Below, one piece after another: positions 18,028 to 27,500 of a stretch of DNA of 64,000 nucleotides. The notes beneath the pieces were generated by a model, which did no database searches, was not told the DNA's origin, and saw nothing but the letters and a program-made list of their open reading frames with translations. The position numbers and the translations under genes were made by a program. Numbering within the stretch: the first letter of the stretch is position 1; each line of letters starts with the position of its first letter. Origin of the DNA: Thermoleptolyngbya sichuanensis A183 (GTDB taxonomy: Bacteria > Cyanobacteriota > Cyanobacteriia > Elainellales > Elainellaceae); contig NZ_CP053661.1 in the NCBI RefSeq assembly GCF_013177315.1, positions 3,100,001 to 3,164,000 of the forward strand. Reading direction: 5' to 3'.

Positions 18028-18335
18028 GATGGAAAAAGAACAGTTGCTAAAAGTAAAGGAAATGATCGACGAAACATCCGCAGCACTGATGCTGCATCCG
18101 GTTTTCACCGTTGCCGGATCTAGACTATCCCGGAACGATGCCCAATGCTTATGCGGTCAACAAATGTAACGAAAAGTGCAAAAAAGCTTAATAGACATAG
18201 CTAAGGCTTCGTTCAGCGGGTAGAAGCGATCGCCCACTTCCAGCAATTTCAACCGGCTCAACTGCTGAGTGCGCTCGATCGCTAGGACGTGACCCAGCCC
18301 TCTCTGAGCAATGCCCAAGGTTCATAAATCTAGAA
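18028..18335. other. Intergenic region between hemF and tRNA-Ser
   Basis: About 300 bases without a recognisable gene. It must contain the hemF promoter, reading leftwards, but no clear -35/-10 pair or known operator was identified. The in-frame extension of hemF towards 18108 is judged untranslated. Confidence 0.45.
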
Positions 18336-18427
18336 CGGAGAGAGAGGGATTCGAACCCTCGGTACGGACTTTCGAACCGTACAACAGATTAGCAATCTGC
18401 CGCTTTCGACCACTCAGCCATCTCTCC
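18336..18427 (-). tRNA. trnS-GCU: tRNA-Ser (anticodon GCU)
   Basis: On the minus strand the acceptor arms GGAGAGA and TCTCTCC pair over seven bases, with G as discriminator. The D-arm TGGCTGAGTGGTCGAAAG is typical. The anticodon stem-loop CAGATTGCTAATCTG places GCT in the loop, reading AGC/AGU serine codons. A long variable arm (GTACGG...CCGTAC) marks a class II tRNA, and the T-arm is GAGGGTTCGAATCCCTC. CCA is not encoded. Confidence 0.97.
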
Positions 18428-18560
18428 AAGATGCCGAAGCTTCATTTTAACAGAAGTCTGGTGTGCATACAAACTCTTTTGGAATGCAACAACGCAATCA
18501 GAAAAGGCACTAGACGGGGGCAGCAACTTTGCTGACAGACTCGTTCCAGCAGCCTGTTGA

Positions 18561-18854
18561 CGCAAACAGCGATCCCGCAGGTTGTTTAATGCCGGGGTGA
18601 AAACTGGGCGATCGCTCGAAGCAGCAGTCCAAGCCGCATACCTCGACAAAAACCTGGCCCGACGAGGCAATCAGCGACCCCTGGCAAACCAAGCGGTCTT
18701 CTTTGAATGGCGAAACCGTACTTATCTTTCGGTGAACGATAATCAAGCGGGCTTTTCTGCTGGTCGTGATTTGCTGATCAACGTTACAGCGATCGCCTTG
18801 AGTGCGGGCGATGCCCAGGCAGGAGTATTGTCAGTCGGCAATTACTTTGCCTAG
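18561..18854 (+). pseudogene. Orphan C-terminal fragment of a bluetail-domain surface protein
   Basis: From the codon after a TGA (18558-18560) to the TAG at 18854 the frame encodes 97 residues: LFNAGVKTGRSLEAAVQAAY, LDKNLARRGNQ, AVFFEWRNRTYLSVND, NQAGFSAGRDLLINVT and finally GVLSVGNYFA. This matches my memory of the C-terminal domain of large cyanobacterial surface or calcium-binding-repeat proteins (bluetail domain), which ends in a hydrophobic strand and an aromatic residue. There is no ATG and no Shine-Dalgarno; the only start is a TTG at 18582, and nothing upstream resembles the rest of such a protein. It is most likely a remnant. A short functional protein is a less likely alternative. 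Confidence 0.6.
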
Positions 18855-19886
18855 AGAGACCATTCTAAGAGCTAATTTATGAAGCAAATCTTAAGAAGCC
18901 TGAAACTCTTGGCATGTGTGGCTTTGAGGTCATGTTTGCCCAGGAAAAGCGGTTTCTCGGAAATCCTTGATTAATAAGGCTTTCAGGCTCCTTTACAAAT
19001 TAGCTCTAAACTTAGCAAGGTTGTTCACTGCGAGCCGGTTTTGTAGATGTTTTGTCTGGGAGTGATGACTGTAAGGTGAGAACTTTTGAATGTGAGAATT
19101 TCTGGCTGCCAAAAATGCTGTATCGGATGACAATAGCCAGGTTTTTCCTAATGTTCTGAATAGGAAACGGTAGCGATTAGCAACTCAGAATAACTGTCAA
19201 AAACACTGTCAAAAAACAGTGCCAAAAAGCGGCTAGGGAGCAGACGGTTTTCCCTGGCCGCTTTTGCATGGGCTATGCATTGGACTAGTACAAAACTAGA
19301 AAATTGGGGCGATCGCCATTGAGGATGTATCTGATGATCTCAGTAATTATTCGGATATACCCGGTCGTTTCCCGTTAAAAAAACATGAACTTCAGACCGG
19401 AAGATAAAAACTAGTGATAAAAGCTGAAAGTGTTTGTCCTCAGGGCTTTGAACCTCCGAAGAGAGTCGTGCCTTCTTGATAACTTCATGAAAAATTCATG
19501 ATCTTGCCCTTATATATGAAGATTATGTGAACCTTTGTTGGCGACGACATCGTACTTTTGCGAGTTCCGGTTAGTCTACATAACTTCTAGCACCAAATGA
19601 TATTGATGCTGGAAATAATGCTGGAAAGTGCATCTGTTCTACAGCCTGCTGCGCTGGTTCTATGACGTTGGCCTTAATGGTCTAAATCGGGGTTCCAATA
19701 GCGTTCTAAATGGTGATCTAAAGGGTGCTCTAAAACTTTGACGACTTAAAAAATATTGAAATCAGGTCAGGTTGCTGATTGGGGTTGAACAATCCGCGCT
19801 TTATCGATGCCTTGACTGTTATGTAAATGCTTCCCGTTTTGCTCATGGCTGGGATATTGAACTAGCTAGATACAGAGTTTCTAACC
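18855..19886. other. Long non-coding region before the second EPS locus
   Basis: More than 1 kb without a credible gene, noticeably richer in A and T than its neighbours. It holds one strong hairpin (listed separately), a short direct repeat TTCATGAAAAATTCATGA near 19485-19502, and many stops in all frames. It precedes a plus-strand EPS gene cluster and is probably its regulatory region, perhaps with a long leader, but no promoter could be fixed. Confidence 0.5.
19225..19265. terminator. Strong hairpin, terminator-like
   Basis: AAAAGCGGCTAGGGA (19225-19239) pairs with TCCCTGGCCGCTTTT (19251-19265) over 15 bases with a single G-U-type mismatch and an 11-base loop. The flanking A and T runs make it look like an intrinsic terminator in either direction. 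No gene ends nearby except the fragment at 18854, so it may instead end a leader or small RNA transcribed from this region. Confidence 0.6.
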
Positions 19887-21008
19887 ATGAAAGTTGCGCT
19901 GGTACACGACTATCTAACTCAGCGGGGCGGGGCAGAGCGGGTTTTTGAACTGCTATGCCGATATTTTCCAGACGCAGATATTTACACGTCTTTGTATGAC
20001 CCGGAGCGCACGATCGAACTGGGCGATCGCGAAGTGCGAACCACCCTTTTGCAGGCGATGCCCAATGCCTCGAAGTATTTCAGGCTGCTGGCTCCGTTTT
20101 ATTACCCAGCATTTCGAGCGCTCGATTTGCGAGATTACGATCTGATCGTGAGCAGCAGCACCAGTTTTGCAAAAGCCGTGCGAAAAGGGGCCCACGCAAA
20201 GCACATTTGCTTTTGTCATAACGTTCCTCGATTCCTTTGGGATACGCAAAACTATCTGCGCGAATATCGAGATTTTCAGACGTTTTATCCTGCTATCGAT
20301 GTGGTGTTTAAGATCCTGAGAAAGGCAGACTTGGCCTATGCTCAGGAACCAGATTTGTACATTGCCAATTCCAACACAGTGGCTCGACGAATTGAGGCGC
20401 TTTACAACCGTCCGGCGGTGACGGTGAATTATCCAATTGATGCCAGCCTGTTTCAGTTTTCGGACAAAAAGGATGACTTTTATCTGGCTTCGGCGCGGCT
20501 GCTGGGCTACAAGCGGGTGGATGTCATCGTGGAAGCGTTTAGCAGGCTGGGCTGGCCGCTGCTGGTGTCGGGGGAGGGGCCGGATCGCAAGCGCCTGGAA
20601 AGCATGAGCGCCAGAAATATCCAGTTCTTGGGCTACGTCAGCGATGAGGAGCGGGCTAGCCTGCTGGCGCGGGCGAAGCTGGTGGTGGTGGCGGCGCTGG
20701 AAGACTATGGTCTGGTGCCTGTGGAGGCGAATGCCAGCGGTACGCCCGTGGTGTCCTATGGCGCGGGTGGCGTGCTGGATACGCAGATTCCAGGGCTGAC
20801 GGGGTTATTCTTTCAAGAGCAGACGGCTGCTTCGCTGGAGACGACGCTGCTAGAGGCGGTGCGGATGCAGTGGGATTATTCCAGGATTCGGGATCACGCG
20901 CTGAGTCGATTTACCAAGAAGGTCTTTTTTGACAAGATTGGGGAAATTATCGACGGGGTGTGCGATCGCCGAGCGGTTGCGTTTAGCTCGGTGAGTCTGG
21001 CTCGATGA
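19887..21008 (+). CDS. Glycosyltransferase family 4 (GT4), first gene of second EPS locus
   Basis: The 373-residue GT-B enzyme has an N-terminal acceptor domain starting KVALVHDYLTQRGGAERVFE, whose Gly-Gly-Ala-Glu loop is typical of GT4. The C-terminal donor domain contains FYLASARLLGYKRVDVIVEAF, VSGEGPDRKRLE, and the EX7E-like stretch ALEDYGLVPVEANASGTPVV. SSSTSFAKAVRKGAHAKHIC and HNVPRFLWD recur in cyanobacterial EPS mannosyltransferase-like proteins. It acts on the cytoplasmic side of the membrane, adding a sugar to a lipid-linked unit; donor and acceptor are unknown. A Wzc-like gene follows about 190 bases on. Start ATG at 19887. Confidence 0.9.
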   Translation: MKVALVHDYLTQRGGAERVFELLCRYFPDADIYTSLYDPERTIELGDREVRTTLLQAMPNASKYFRLLAPFYYPAFRALDLRDYDLIVSSSTSFAKAVRKGAHAKHICFCHNVPRFLWDTQNYLREYRDFQTFYPAIDVVFKILRKADLAYAQEPDLYIANSNTVARRIEALYNRPAVTVNYPIDASLFQFSDKKDDFYLASARLLGYKRVDVIVEAFSRLGWPLLVSGEGPDRKRLESMSARNIQFLGYVSDEERASLLARAKLVVVAALEDYGLVPVEANASGTPVVSYGAGGVLDTQIPGLTGLFFQEQTAASLETTLLEAVRMQWDYSRIRDHALSRFTKKVFFDKIGEIIDGVCDRRAVAFSSVSLAR

Positions 21009-21199
21009 GCCTAGATGAGCCTAGCTGAAGGGGTTTGTTTCAAGGTGTTCTTTTGTTTCAGCGTGTGCTGCAAAAATATTCGTCCAGAGTGTTCATTGAG
21101 GGCGTTTGTCTAGATTCAGTGATTAAGCTCAGCCAGAAAGGTCGTCATAAAGGTCACTACCGGAGTTCCAGATTTTGAGTTCATGCGGGATGAAGAATC

Positions 21200-23446
21200 A
21201 TGTTTGAGGCGAAACTGAATGGAGCAGCCGACTCGGAACTCGGCTATGGGCAGCTTTTTGCCACGCTGATGCGGCGGCGGCTGTTGCTGCTGGGGGTGCT
21301 GCTGAGTACGATGGCGGTTTCAACCTTGCTGTCAGCCCGCAAGGACGCGACCTATCGCAGTTCGATGCAGCTTTTGGTGGAGTCGAACTACGAGCAGAAG
21401 GCGAATCTGCGGGGGGCTGTGCCAGAGACCCTGTTCACGGCTCCAGCCGCAGTCGAAATTGACTACGCCACGCAAATTCGCCTGATGCAAAGTCCCATCC
21501 TGCTGGGGCGGGCGGTGGAGGCGTTGCGCTCTGAGTATCCTGACTTGGGGCTGGAGGACTTGAAGCGGGGTCTGGCGGTGAGCCGCGTGCTGGAAACCGA
21601 GGACAAGATTGAGACGAAAATTCTCCAGGTGGACTATACCAGCGGCGATCCGCTGAAGTCGCAGCGGGTGCTGGAGGTGATGAAAAATGTCTACCTGGCC
21701 TATAACTTGGAGCAGCAGAAGCTCCGCCTAAGCAACGGTCTGTCGTTTATTGACGAGCAACTGCCTACAGTGCGGGAGGAGGTGGCGAATGCAGAGCGAT
21801 CGCTCGAAGATTTCCGCGAAGGGCAGGGCATTATCGACCCAGAGCAGCAGGCTACGGAGTTTGCGAAGGCGCTGAATGCGATCGCCGAACAGCGCCGCGC
21901 CATCCAGGCCGAATTCCAGGATAGTCAGATGCGGTTTCGTGACCTCCAGCAGCAGCTTGCCCGCACGCCCCAGGGGGCGATCGTCGCGTCGCGCCTGAGC
22001 CAGTCGCAGCGATTTCGCAACTTGCTGACCTCGCTGCAAGAAACTGAACTGGCGCTGGCGGAGCAGTTGGTGACCTATACCGATCGCTCGCCTACAGTCC
22101 GCAGCCTAACGCAGCAGCTTGACCGAGAGCGGGCGCTGCTCCAGCAAGAGGCTAGACGCATCCTGGGCGATCGCGCTGAGCTTTCTGAAGACAAACTCTA
22201 TACCGAAGCTCAGATGGGCGAGGTGGAAATGGGGCTGGCTGGGCAGTTGGTGGCCACGCAGACCAACCTGGTGGGCTTGCAGGCTCGCGATCAAAGTCTG
22301 GCCCAGGCCGAAGCCCAGCTTCGTAACGAGCTAAACCAGTTTCCGCAACTGATTGCCGAATACAACCGCCTCCAGCCCGACATCACTACCAAGCGCGAAA
22401 CTCTCCAGCAGCTTTTGAAAGCGCGTCAAGAGTTGGCCATTGAAATTGGGCGCGGTGGCTATAACTGGCAGGTGGTGGAAGCGCCAGAACAGGGCATCAA
22501 AACGGGGCCACGAGTGCTGACCGATCTGCTGCTGGGAACGGTGCTGGGGCTGTTTTTGGGCGCAATGGCGGTGTTCTTGCGCGAGTCGATGGATGATGTC
22601 ATCCACTCGCCCGAAAAGCTGACAGAAACGGTCGCTCTGCCGCCGCTGGGCATGGTGCCAAGGCTGCCGCGCAGCATTGTCGGTCAGCGCTGGCCGCTGG
22701 GGGGTCAGTTGCCGCTGTCTGGGCGATCGCCCGCTGCGTTGCCCATGCTGCAAGCCGCCCAGTGGCCGCTGTTTCGAGAGTCGATGGATCTGGTCTACAA
22801 GAGCCTGCGGCGCAGCAGTCCGGTGTCGGCCCTGCGATCGCTCGCTATTACGTCTGCTTTGGCGAATGAAGGCAAAACGCTGGTGTCGATTGGGCTGGCC
22901 CTGAGTGCGGCACGACTGCATCAGCGGGTGCTGCTGATTGATGCCAACCTGCGATCGCCCAGCTTGCACCACCAGCTCAACCTGCCCAACCGTCAGGGAC
23001 TCTCCACCCTGCTCAGCGGAGAAGATCGGCAGCCCCTACTGCACAGCATCGGCGCAAATACTGATGTGCTGACGGCGGGGCCGCTGTCCAGCGATCCGGT
23101 GCGCCTGCTCAGTTCCGACGAACTGCGGGACTGGATTAGAGCGTTTGAAAAAGACTATGACCTAGTGATTCTGGATTCCTGCGCTGTGCTGGGCGTGGTG
23201 GATGCGATTCAAACCGCCTCGCTTTGCGAAGGCGTTGCCGTCGTCGCTCGTCTCGACAGCGTCTCCCAGTCTAGCCTGATTCAGGCAGCCACGGCGCTCA
23301 ATGGCTTGAATGTGATTGGAATGATTGCCAACGATGTAAAGGGCGCTCAGGTGGCCTACGGTCGCCCGTCGGGACTGGGGGCCCTGTTTGCCGAGTCCGT
23401 TTCTAACCGCGAAACTGCCGAATCCGCAGGACGAGATGCCGCCTAG
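21200..23446 (+). CDS. Second Wzc-like polysaccharide co-polymerase with atypical ATPase domain
   Basis: The 748-residue protein has the Wzc plan: helix 1 at about 27-45 after MRRR, a long periplasmic coiled coil (about 165-415), helix 2 at about 441-460, and a P-loop domain. Walker A is ANEGKT (555-560) and A' is LLIDANLRSPS (578-588). Walker B reads DLVILDSCAV (654-663) where the family normally has DTPP. The C-terminal 90 residues contain a single tyrosine, so no Tyr cluster exists for autophosphorylation. It probably sets chain length for this locus, but kinase activity is doubtful. It sits between a GT4 and an ABC exporter on the same strand. Start ATG at 21200. Confidence 0.88.
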   Translation: MFEAKLNGAADSELGYGQLFATLMRRRLLLLGVLLSTMAVSTLLSARKDATYRSSMQLLVESNYEQKANLRGAVPETLFTAPAAVEIDYATQIRLMQSPILLGRAVEALRSEYPDLGLEDLKRGLAVSRVLETEDKIETKILQVDYTSGDPLKSQRVLEVMKNVYLAYNLEQQKLRLSNGLSFIDEQLPTVREEVANAERSLEDFREGQGIIDPEQQATEFAKALNAIAEQRRAIQAEFQDSQMRFRDLQQQLARTPQGAIVASRLSQSQRFRNLLTSLQETELALAEQLVTYTDRSPTVRSLTQQLDRERALLQQEARRILGDRAELSEDKLYTEAQMGEVEMGLAGQLVATQTNLVGLQARDQSLAQAEAQLRNELNQFPQLIAEYNRLQPDITTKRETLQQLLKARQELAIEIGRGGYNWQVVEAPEQGIKTGPRVLTDLLLGTVLGLFLGAMAVFLRESMDDVIHSPEKLTETVALPPLGMVPRLPRSIVGQRWPLGGQLPLSGRSPAALPMLQAAQWPLFRESMDLVYKSLRRSSPVSALRSLAITSALANEGKTLVSIGLALSAARLHQRVLLIDANLRSPSLHHQLNLPNRQGLSTLLSGEDRQPLLHSIGANTDVLTAGPLSSDPVRLLSSDELRDWIRAFEKDYDLVILDSCAVLGVVDAIQTASLCEGVAVVARLDSVSQSSLIQAATALNGLNVIGMIANDVKGAQVAYGRPSGLGALFAESVSNRETAESAGRDAA

Positions 23447-23519
23447 CAAAGGAGGTTAAGGAGCTTTATAAAGACTGCGTAGAGATCCGGGATAACTAAG
23501 CTGTTTTGTTGCTACGCCC

Positions 23520-25346
23520 ATGTTTTTCAAACTGCTTCAACTGGTTCGCAAGCCCCTAAGAGCAACTCGGTTTTGGCAAGAAAACCACTTGATCTTGAGG
23601 GAGTTCAAAAGCTTTCGCTGGCTGGCGATCGCCGCAGTTTGCTTTGCCCTTTTGGCATCTATTACAGAAGGGTTTGGGCTGGGGTTTTTGCTGGCGTTTC
23701 TGCAAAGTCTTACCTCACCGGATGCACCGCCTGTCCAGACTGGAATTGAATGGTTTGATGTTTGGGTATTAGGGGTTAACGCCCCAGTTACCCAGCGGAT
23801 CTATCGCGTGTCTGGACTGATTGTGGCGGCGACCTGCATCCGGGCCGTGTTTAATTATCTGGCGCAATATTACACGCTGACGAGTGAAGTCACCCTCATC
23901 GATCGACTCCGCAAGCGCGTGTTTGAGCAGCTTCAATCGCAGCGTCTCAGCTATTTTTCTCAGACTCGATCGGGGGAACTGGTCGATGTGTTAACCAGCG
24001 AAATGGAGCGGATCAGAAATGCTTTTGGGGCAATGTCATTTCTGATGACCCGTGCCTTTACGCTGCTGGTGTACGCGATCGCCATTCTCTTACTATCCTG
24101 GCAGCTTTCACTCATTTCGATTCTCCTCTTTGGTGGACTGGCCTTCGGATTTTCTAAGCTGAACAAACGGGTACGGCGGCGAAGTACCAGAACCTCTCAA
24201 GCCAGCGGACGACTGACTTCCATCGCCATCGAATTCATCAACGGAATCCGCACTGTACAGGCCTTTTCTGCACAAGATTTTGAACGGCGGCGGTTTTATC
24301 AGGCCAGCACAGGACTGGTTCAAGAATGGAAAACGGTCTATCGCCTGTCCTGCCTGGTGCGTCCGCTGGCAGAGGCTTCGGCGACCTTTGTGCTGGTGGG
24401 CATGATTATCCTCGCGCTCACCAATCGCATCATGCCCGTTGCGTCCTTGCTGACGTTCTTATTTATTCTGTTTCGCATGGTTCCCTACAGCCAGGACTTG
24501 CTGGGTGTGTTTTCTCACCTCAGCACCATGATGGGGTCTGTAGAAAATATCAAGCGGCTCTTGAGCGATGAAGGCAAGCAATTTTTTGAAGACGGTACGC
24601 GCAGTTTTCCTGGATTGTTTCATGGGATTGAGTTTGTAGCTGTTGATTTCGGCTATGACCCCGATCATCTGGTGTTAAAAGATATTAATCTTTGCATCGA
24701 AAAAGGCAAAACCACGGCCCTGGTTGGGGCATCGGGTTCTGGCAAATCTACGCTGGCAGATTTGATTTCTCGCTTCTATGACCCAACCGCTGGGCGGGTG
24801 CTTTTAGATGGGATTGATTTACGAGAGTTCGAGATCGATTCCGTTCGCCATCGGTTGGCGATTGTGAGTCAGGATACGTTCATTTTTAATGCGTCTGTTC
24901 GCAGCAATATTGCCTACGGCTCTGAACAGGCCACCGATAGCGAAGTGTATGAAGCCGCACGGTTGGCAAACGCGCTGGAGTTTATTCTAGAAATGCCGGA
25001 GGGGTTTGAAACAACGCTGGGCGATCGCGGCATTCGGCTATCGGGTGGGCAGCGCCAGCGAATTGCGATCGCCCGTGCGTTGTTACGAAATCCAGAAATC
25101 CTGATTTTGGACGAGGCTACCAGCGCTCTGGATTCGGTGTCTGAAAGACTGATTCAGGAAGCGCTCGAAAAACTCTCGGTAGGGCGAACCGTGCTGGCGA
25201 TCGCCCATCGACTCTCTACAATTTCAGGAGCCGACAAAATTGTGGTGCTAGAGCAGGGAAGAATTGTCGAGCAAGGCGGCTACCGAGAATTAATTGATCG
25301 GCGCGATCGCTTCTGGAAATACTACCAAATTCAGCAGGCATCCTAA
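23520..25346 (+). CDS. ABC exporter, fused membrane and ATPase domains (MsbA-like)
   Basis: The 608-residue half-transporter has six membrane helices (about 1-330) followed by a complete nucleotide-binding domain: Walker A GASGSGKST (about 403-411), signature LSGGQRQRIAIARALL (about 507), Walker B ILILDEATSALD (about 527-538) with the catalytic Glu, and switch His in AIAHRLST. It should act as a homodimer exporting a lipid or lipid-linked saccharide. Its place inside the EPS locus, 73 bases after the Wzc-like gene and followed by glycosyltransferases, suggests flipping of a lipid-linked oligosaccharide (PglK-like role), since no Wzx is found in this locus. Start ATG at 23520. Confidence 0.9.
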   Translation: MFFKLLQLVRKPLRATRFWQENHLILREFKSFRWLAIAAVCFALLASITEGFGLGFLLAFLQSLTSPDAPPVQTGIEWFDVWVLGVNAPVTQRIYRVSGLIVAATCIRAVFNYLAQYYTLTSEVTLIDRLRKRVFEQLQSQRLSYFSQTRSGELVDVLTSEMERIRNAFGAMSFLMTRAFTLLVYAIAILLLSWQLSLISILLFGGLAFGFSKLNKRVRRRSTRTSQASGRLTSIAIEFINGIRTVQAFSAQDFERRRFYQASTGLVQEWKTVYRLSCLVRPLAEASATFVLVGMIILALTNRIMPVASLLTFLFILFRMVPYSQDLLGVFSHLSTMMGSVENIKRLLSDEGKQFFEDGTRSFPGLFHGIEFVAVDFGYDPDHLVLKDINLCIEKGKTTALVGASGSGKSTLADLISRFYDPTAGRVLLDGIDLREFEIDSVRHRLAIVSQDTFIFNASVRSNIAYGSEQATDSEVYEAARLANALEFILEMPEGFETTLGDRGIRLSGGQRQRIAIARALLRNPEILILDEATSALDSVSERLIQEALEKLSVGRTVLAIAHRLSTISGADKIVVLEQGRIVEQGGYRELIDRRDRFWKYYQIQQAS

Positions 25347-25477
25347 GGTTGAGACGGGTTCAGGTCACGGCTTTGAAAAGAATTTTGAAAAGGGCTTTGA
25401 AACCGCTGTTAATAAAATTCAGGGGCATGGACAAGCAGAGACAAGGAACTTAAAGAAACCGATTAAAGCGTAAGCCG

Positions 25478-26542
25478 ATGAATCATCAAACTGCACTCGT
25501 GAGCGTTATTATTCCGACCTATAATCGTCCGACTTTTCTGCGGGCGGCGCTTCAAAGTGCAGTTCGGCAAACCTATCAAAATATTGAAATTATTGTTTCC
25601 GATAATTGCAGCCCCAAAGATCCGAAGGCGATCATTGAATCCTTTGATGATTCCCGAATTCGTTTTTGGCGAAATGAGAAGAACTTGGGACTTTTTGCCA
25701 ACGCGATAAATGCTGTCAAAATGGCGCGGGGCAAGTATCTAGCCTTCTTGCATGATGATGACCTCTGGAGCGATCGCTTTTTAGAGAGGCTGGTTCCGCT
25801 ATTGGAACAATACCCCGAAGCAACGATTGCTTTCTGCGATCAGTTCATCATCGACGAGACGGGAAAAATCAGCGCCTTTGCCACGCGCAGGATGACGCGA
25901 GCCTATCGGCGCGATCGCCTCCAGAGCGGACTCTACCAACCCTTTGTCGAGGTTGGTCTGGTTCACAAATCTGTCCCCAGCGTTGCGGGCGCTGTGATTC
26001 GGAGAGTGTCAATCGACTGGGCGAATATTCCATCGGAAGTGGATAGGATGCACGACCTCTACATTACCTATCTGTGCTGCAAAGATGGGCAGGCTGCATA
26101 TTACCTTGCCGACAAGCTGGTTTACCATCGAGAACATCCAAACACGGATACCTTTTTGAGCGGCCGACGAGATGGGCTAGCCAAAATTTCTAAAGCTAAA
26201 GTAGAAATCTTTTGCTATCAGCGCTTTCTTCAAGACAGCAACCTGCGTCCATTTAGACCTCATTTCAAGAAGATTTTGCTGCACGCCCAAACAACCTTGG
26301 GCATTGGGCTGCTGTTGGCGAATCGTCCGTCTGAAGCCCGAGTTCATCTATTTCAGTCGCTCAGGGGTCGGCTGTTTAATATGAGAACCTTGGTTGCGCT
26401 GATGCTGAGCTTGCTGTGTTCGCTGGTGCTGATGGAGCGATCGCACGAAGACGATTCAGATCACTTTTTGAGTCTCAATCGAGTCGAGTCGATCCGCATC
26501 TCTCAGAGCATTCAAGACGCGTTTAAGAACACCGCTCGTTAG
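25478..26542 (+). CDS. Glycosyltransferase family 2 (GT2)
   Basis: This 354-residue GT-A enzyme starts ALVSVIIPTYNRPTFLRAAL. IEIIVSDNCSPKDPK is the nucleotide-binding loop and KYLAFLHDDDLW carries the metal-binding DxD region (HDDD). The last 100 residues contain a hydrophobic segment (TLVALMLSLLCSLVLM) that may attach it to the membrane. It transfers a sugar from a nucleotide donor to a growing EPS unit; specificity cannot be inferred. It is second after the ABC exporter, with a gap of about 130 bases. Start ATG at 25478. Confidence 0.88.
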   Translation: MNHQTALVSVIIPTYNRPTFLRAALQSAVRQTYQNIEIIVSDNCSPKDPKAIIESFDDSRIRFWRNEKNLGLFANAINAVKMARGKYLAFLHDDDLWSDRFLERLVPLLEQYPEATIAFCDQFIIDETGKISAFATRRMTRAYRRDRLQSGLYQPFVEVGLVHKSVPSVAGAVIRRVSIDWANIPSEVDRMHDLYITYLCCKDGQAAYYLADKLVYHREHPNTDTFLSGRRDGLAKISKAKVEIFCYQRFLQDSNLRPFRPHFKKILLHAQTTLGIGLLLANRPSEARVHLFQSLRGRLFNMRTLVALMLSLLCSLVLMERSHEDDSDHFLSLNRVESIRISQSIQDAFKNTAR

Positions 26543-26619
26543 CGCCTTGTGAGTCCAACTTTTTTGCCCATTCTGACTAATTCACTTTTAGCATCTACCC
26601 CATTCGCGAATTCCAGCCC

Positions 26620-27480
26620 ATGAAAGTTAGCGTGATCATTCCCTGCCTAAACAATGCGTCTACTCTTGCCACCCAACTGGCGGCTTTGGCAGCCCAACAG
26701 TACGCAGAGCCGTGGGAAGTCATCGTGGCAGATAATGGGTCTACAGACGACACTGTGGCTATTGCAGAGCAGTTTGGCGATCGCCTCCCCAATCTGCGTG
26801 TGGTAGATGCCTCTAGGGTTGGTGGCAGCGCCCATGCCCGCAACGTGGCGGCGGCAGCAGCACGGGGCGAGTTTCTGCTGTTTTGTGATGGAGATGATGA
26901 GGTGGGCGCAGGCTGGGTTGCTGCGATGGCTGCTGCCCTGGAGAAAGCCGATCTGGTCGGCGGGTATATGGAATATTGGCGGCTCAACGAACCCTGGCTA
27001 GTACGGGCTTATAGCTACGAAAATGGATTGAAGCTGTTTGAGTCGGGATACCTAAAATTTGCCAGCGGGTGTAATTTAGGAATTCGTCATGCTGTTCATG
27101 ATGCGGTTCATGGATTTGATGAAACGCTGTTGCGGCTTCAGGATGTGGACTATTCCTGGCGCGTGCAGCAGGCTGGATTCAAACTGAGCTATGCACCTGA
27201 TGCGATCGTTCACTTTCGGCTGCGCGGCAGCATTCGGAGCGTCTGTCGCCGAGCCTTCAAGTTTGGATATACAGAACCATTCCTTTATCAGAAGCATCGA
27301 AACAAGGGAATGCCGCAAATCTTGAGTTGGAAGTCGATCGTCAAAACGGTGGCGCTGTTTCCGGTTCGCCTGATTGCCTCGCTGCGCGATCGCGCTTCGT
27401 TGTGCAAGGTGCTGATGGAAGGCTGCTGGCGCGGCGGCGAACTCTATGGCTGCATCAAACACCGATATTTGCCGCTTTAG
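26620..27480 (+). CDS. Glycosyltransferase family 2 (GT2)
   Basis: The 286-residue GT-A protein has KVSVIIPCLNNASTLATQL, VIVADNGSTDDTVAIAE, and FLLFCDGDDEVGAGW, where CDGDD is the DxD region. A C-terminal acceptor part contains FDETLLRLQDVDYSWRVQQ, with the ED/DVDYSWR motif of processive-like GT2 enzymes. It is one of a run of four glycosyltransferase genes with short spacing, the next starting 20 bases later. The substrate is unknown. Start ATG at 26620. Confidence 0.88.
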   Translation: MKVSVIIPCLNNASTLATQLAALAAQQYAEPWEVIVADNGSTDDTVAIAEQFGDRLPNLRVVDASRVGGSAHARNVAAAAARGEFLLFCDGDDEVGAGWVAAMAAALEKADLVGGYMEYWRLNEPWLVRAYSYENGLKLFESGYLKFASGCNLGIRHAVHDAVHGFDETLLRLQDVDYSWRVQQAGFKLSYAPDAIVHFRLRGSIRSVCRRAFKFGYTEPFLYQKHRNKGMPQILSWKSIVKTVALFPVRLIASLRDRASLCKVLMEGCWRGGELYGCIKHRYLPL

Positions 27481-27500
27481 CATAGCTGGAGGCAGCGCGA

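Noticed and set aside
18389-18670. Minus-strand open frame crossing the tRNA-Ser gene
   Set aside because: It overlaps a complete tRNA and its peptide resembles nothing; the bluetail-like frame on the other strand is the better reading.
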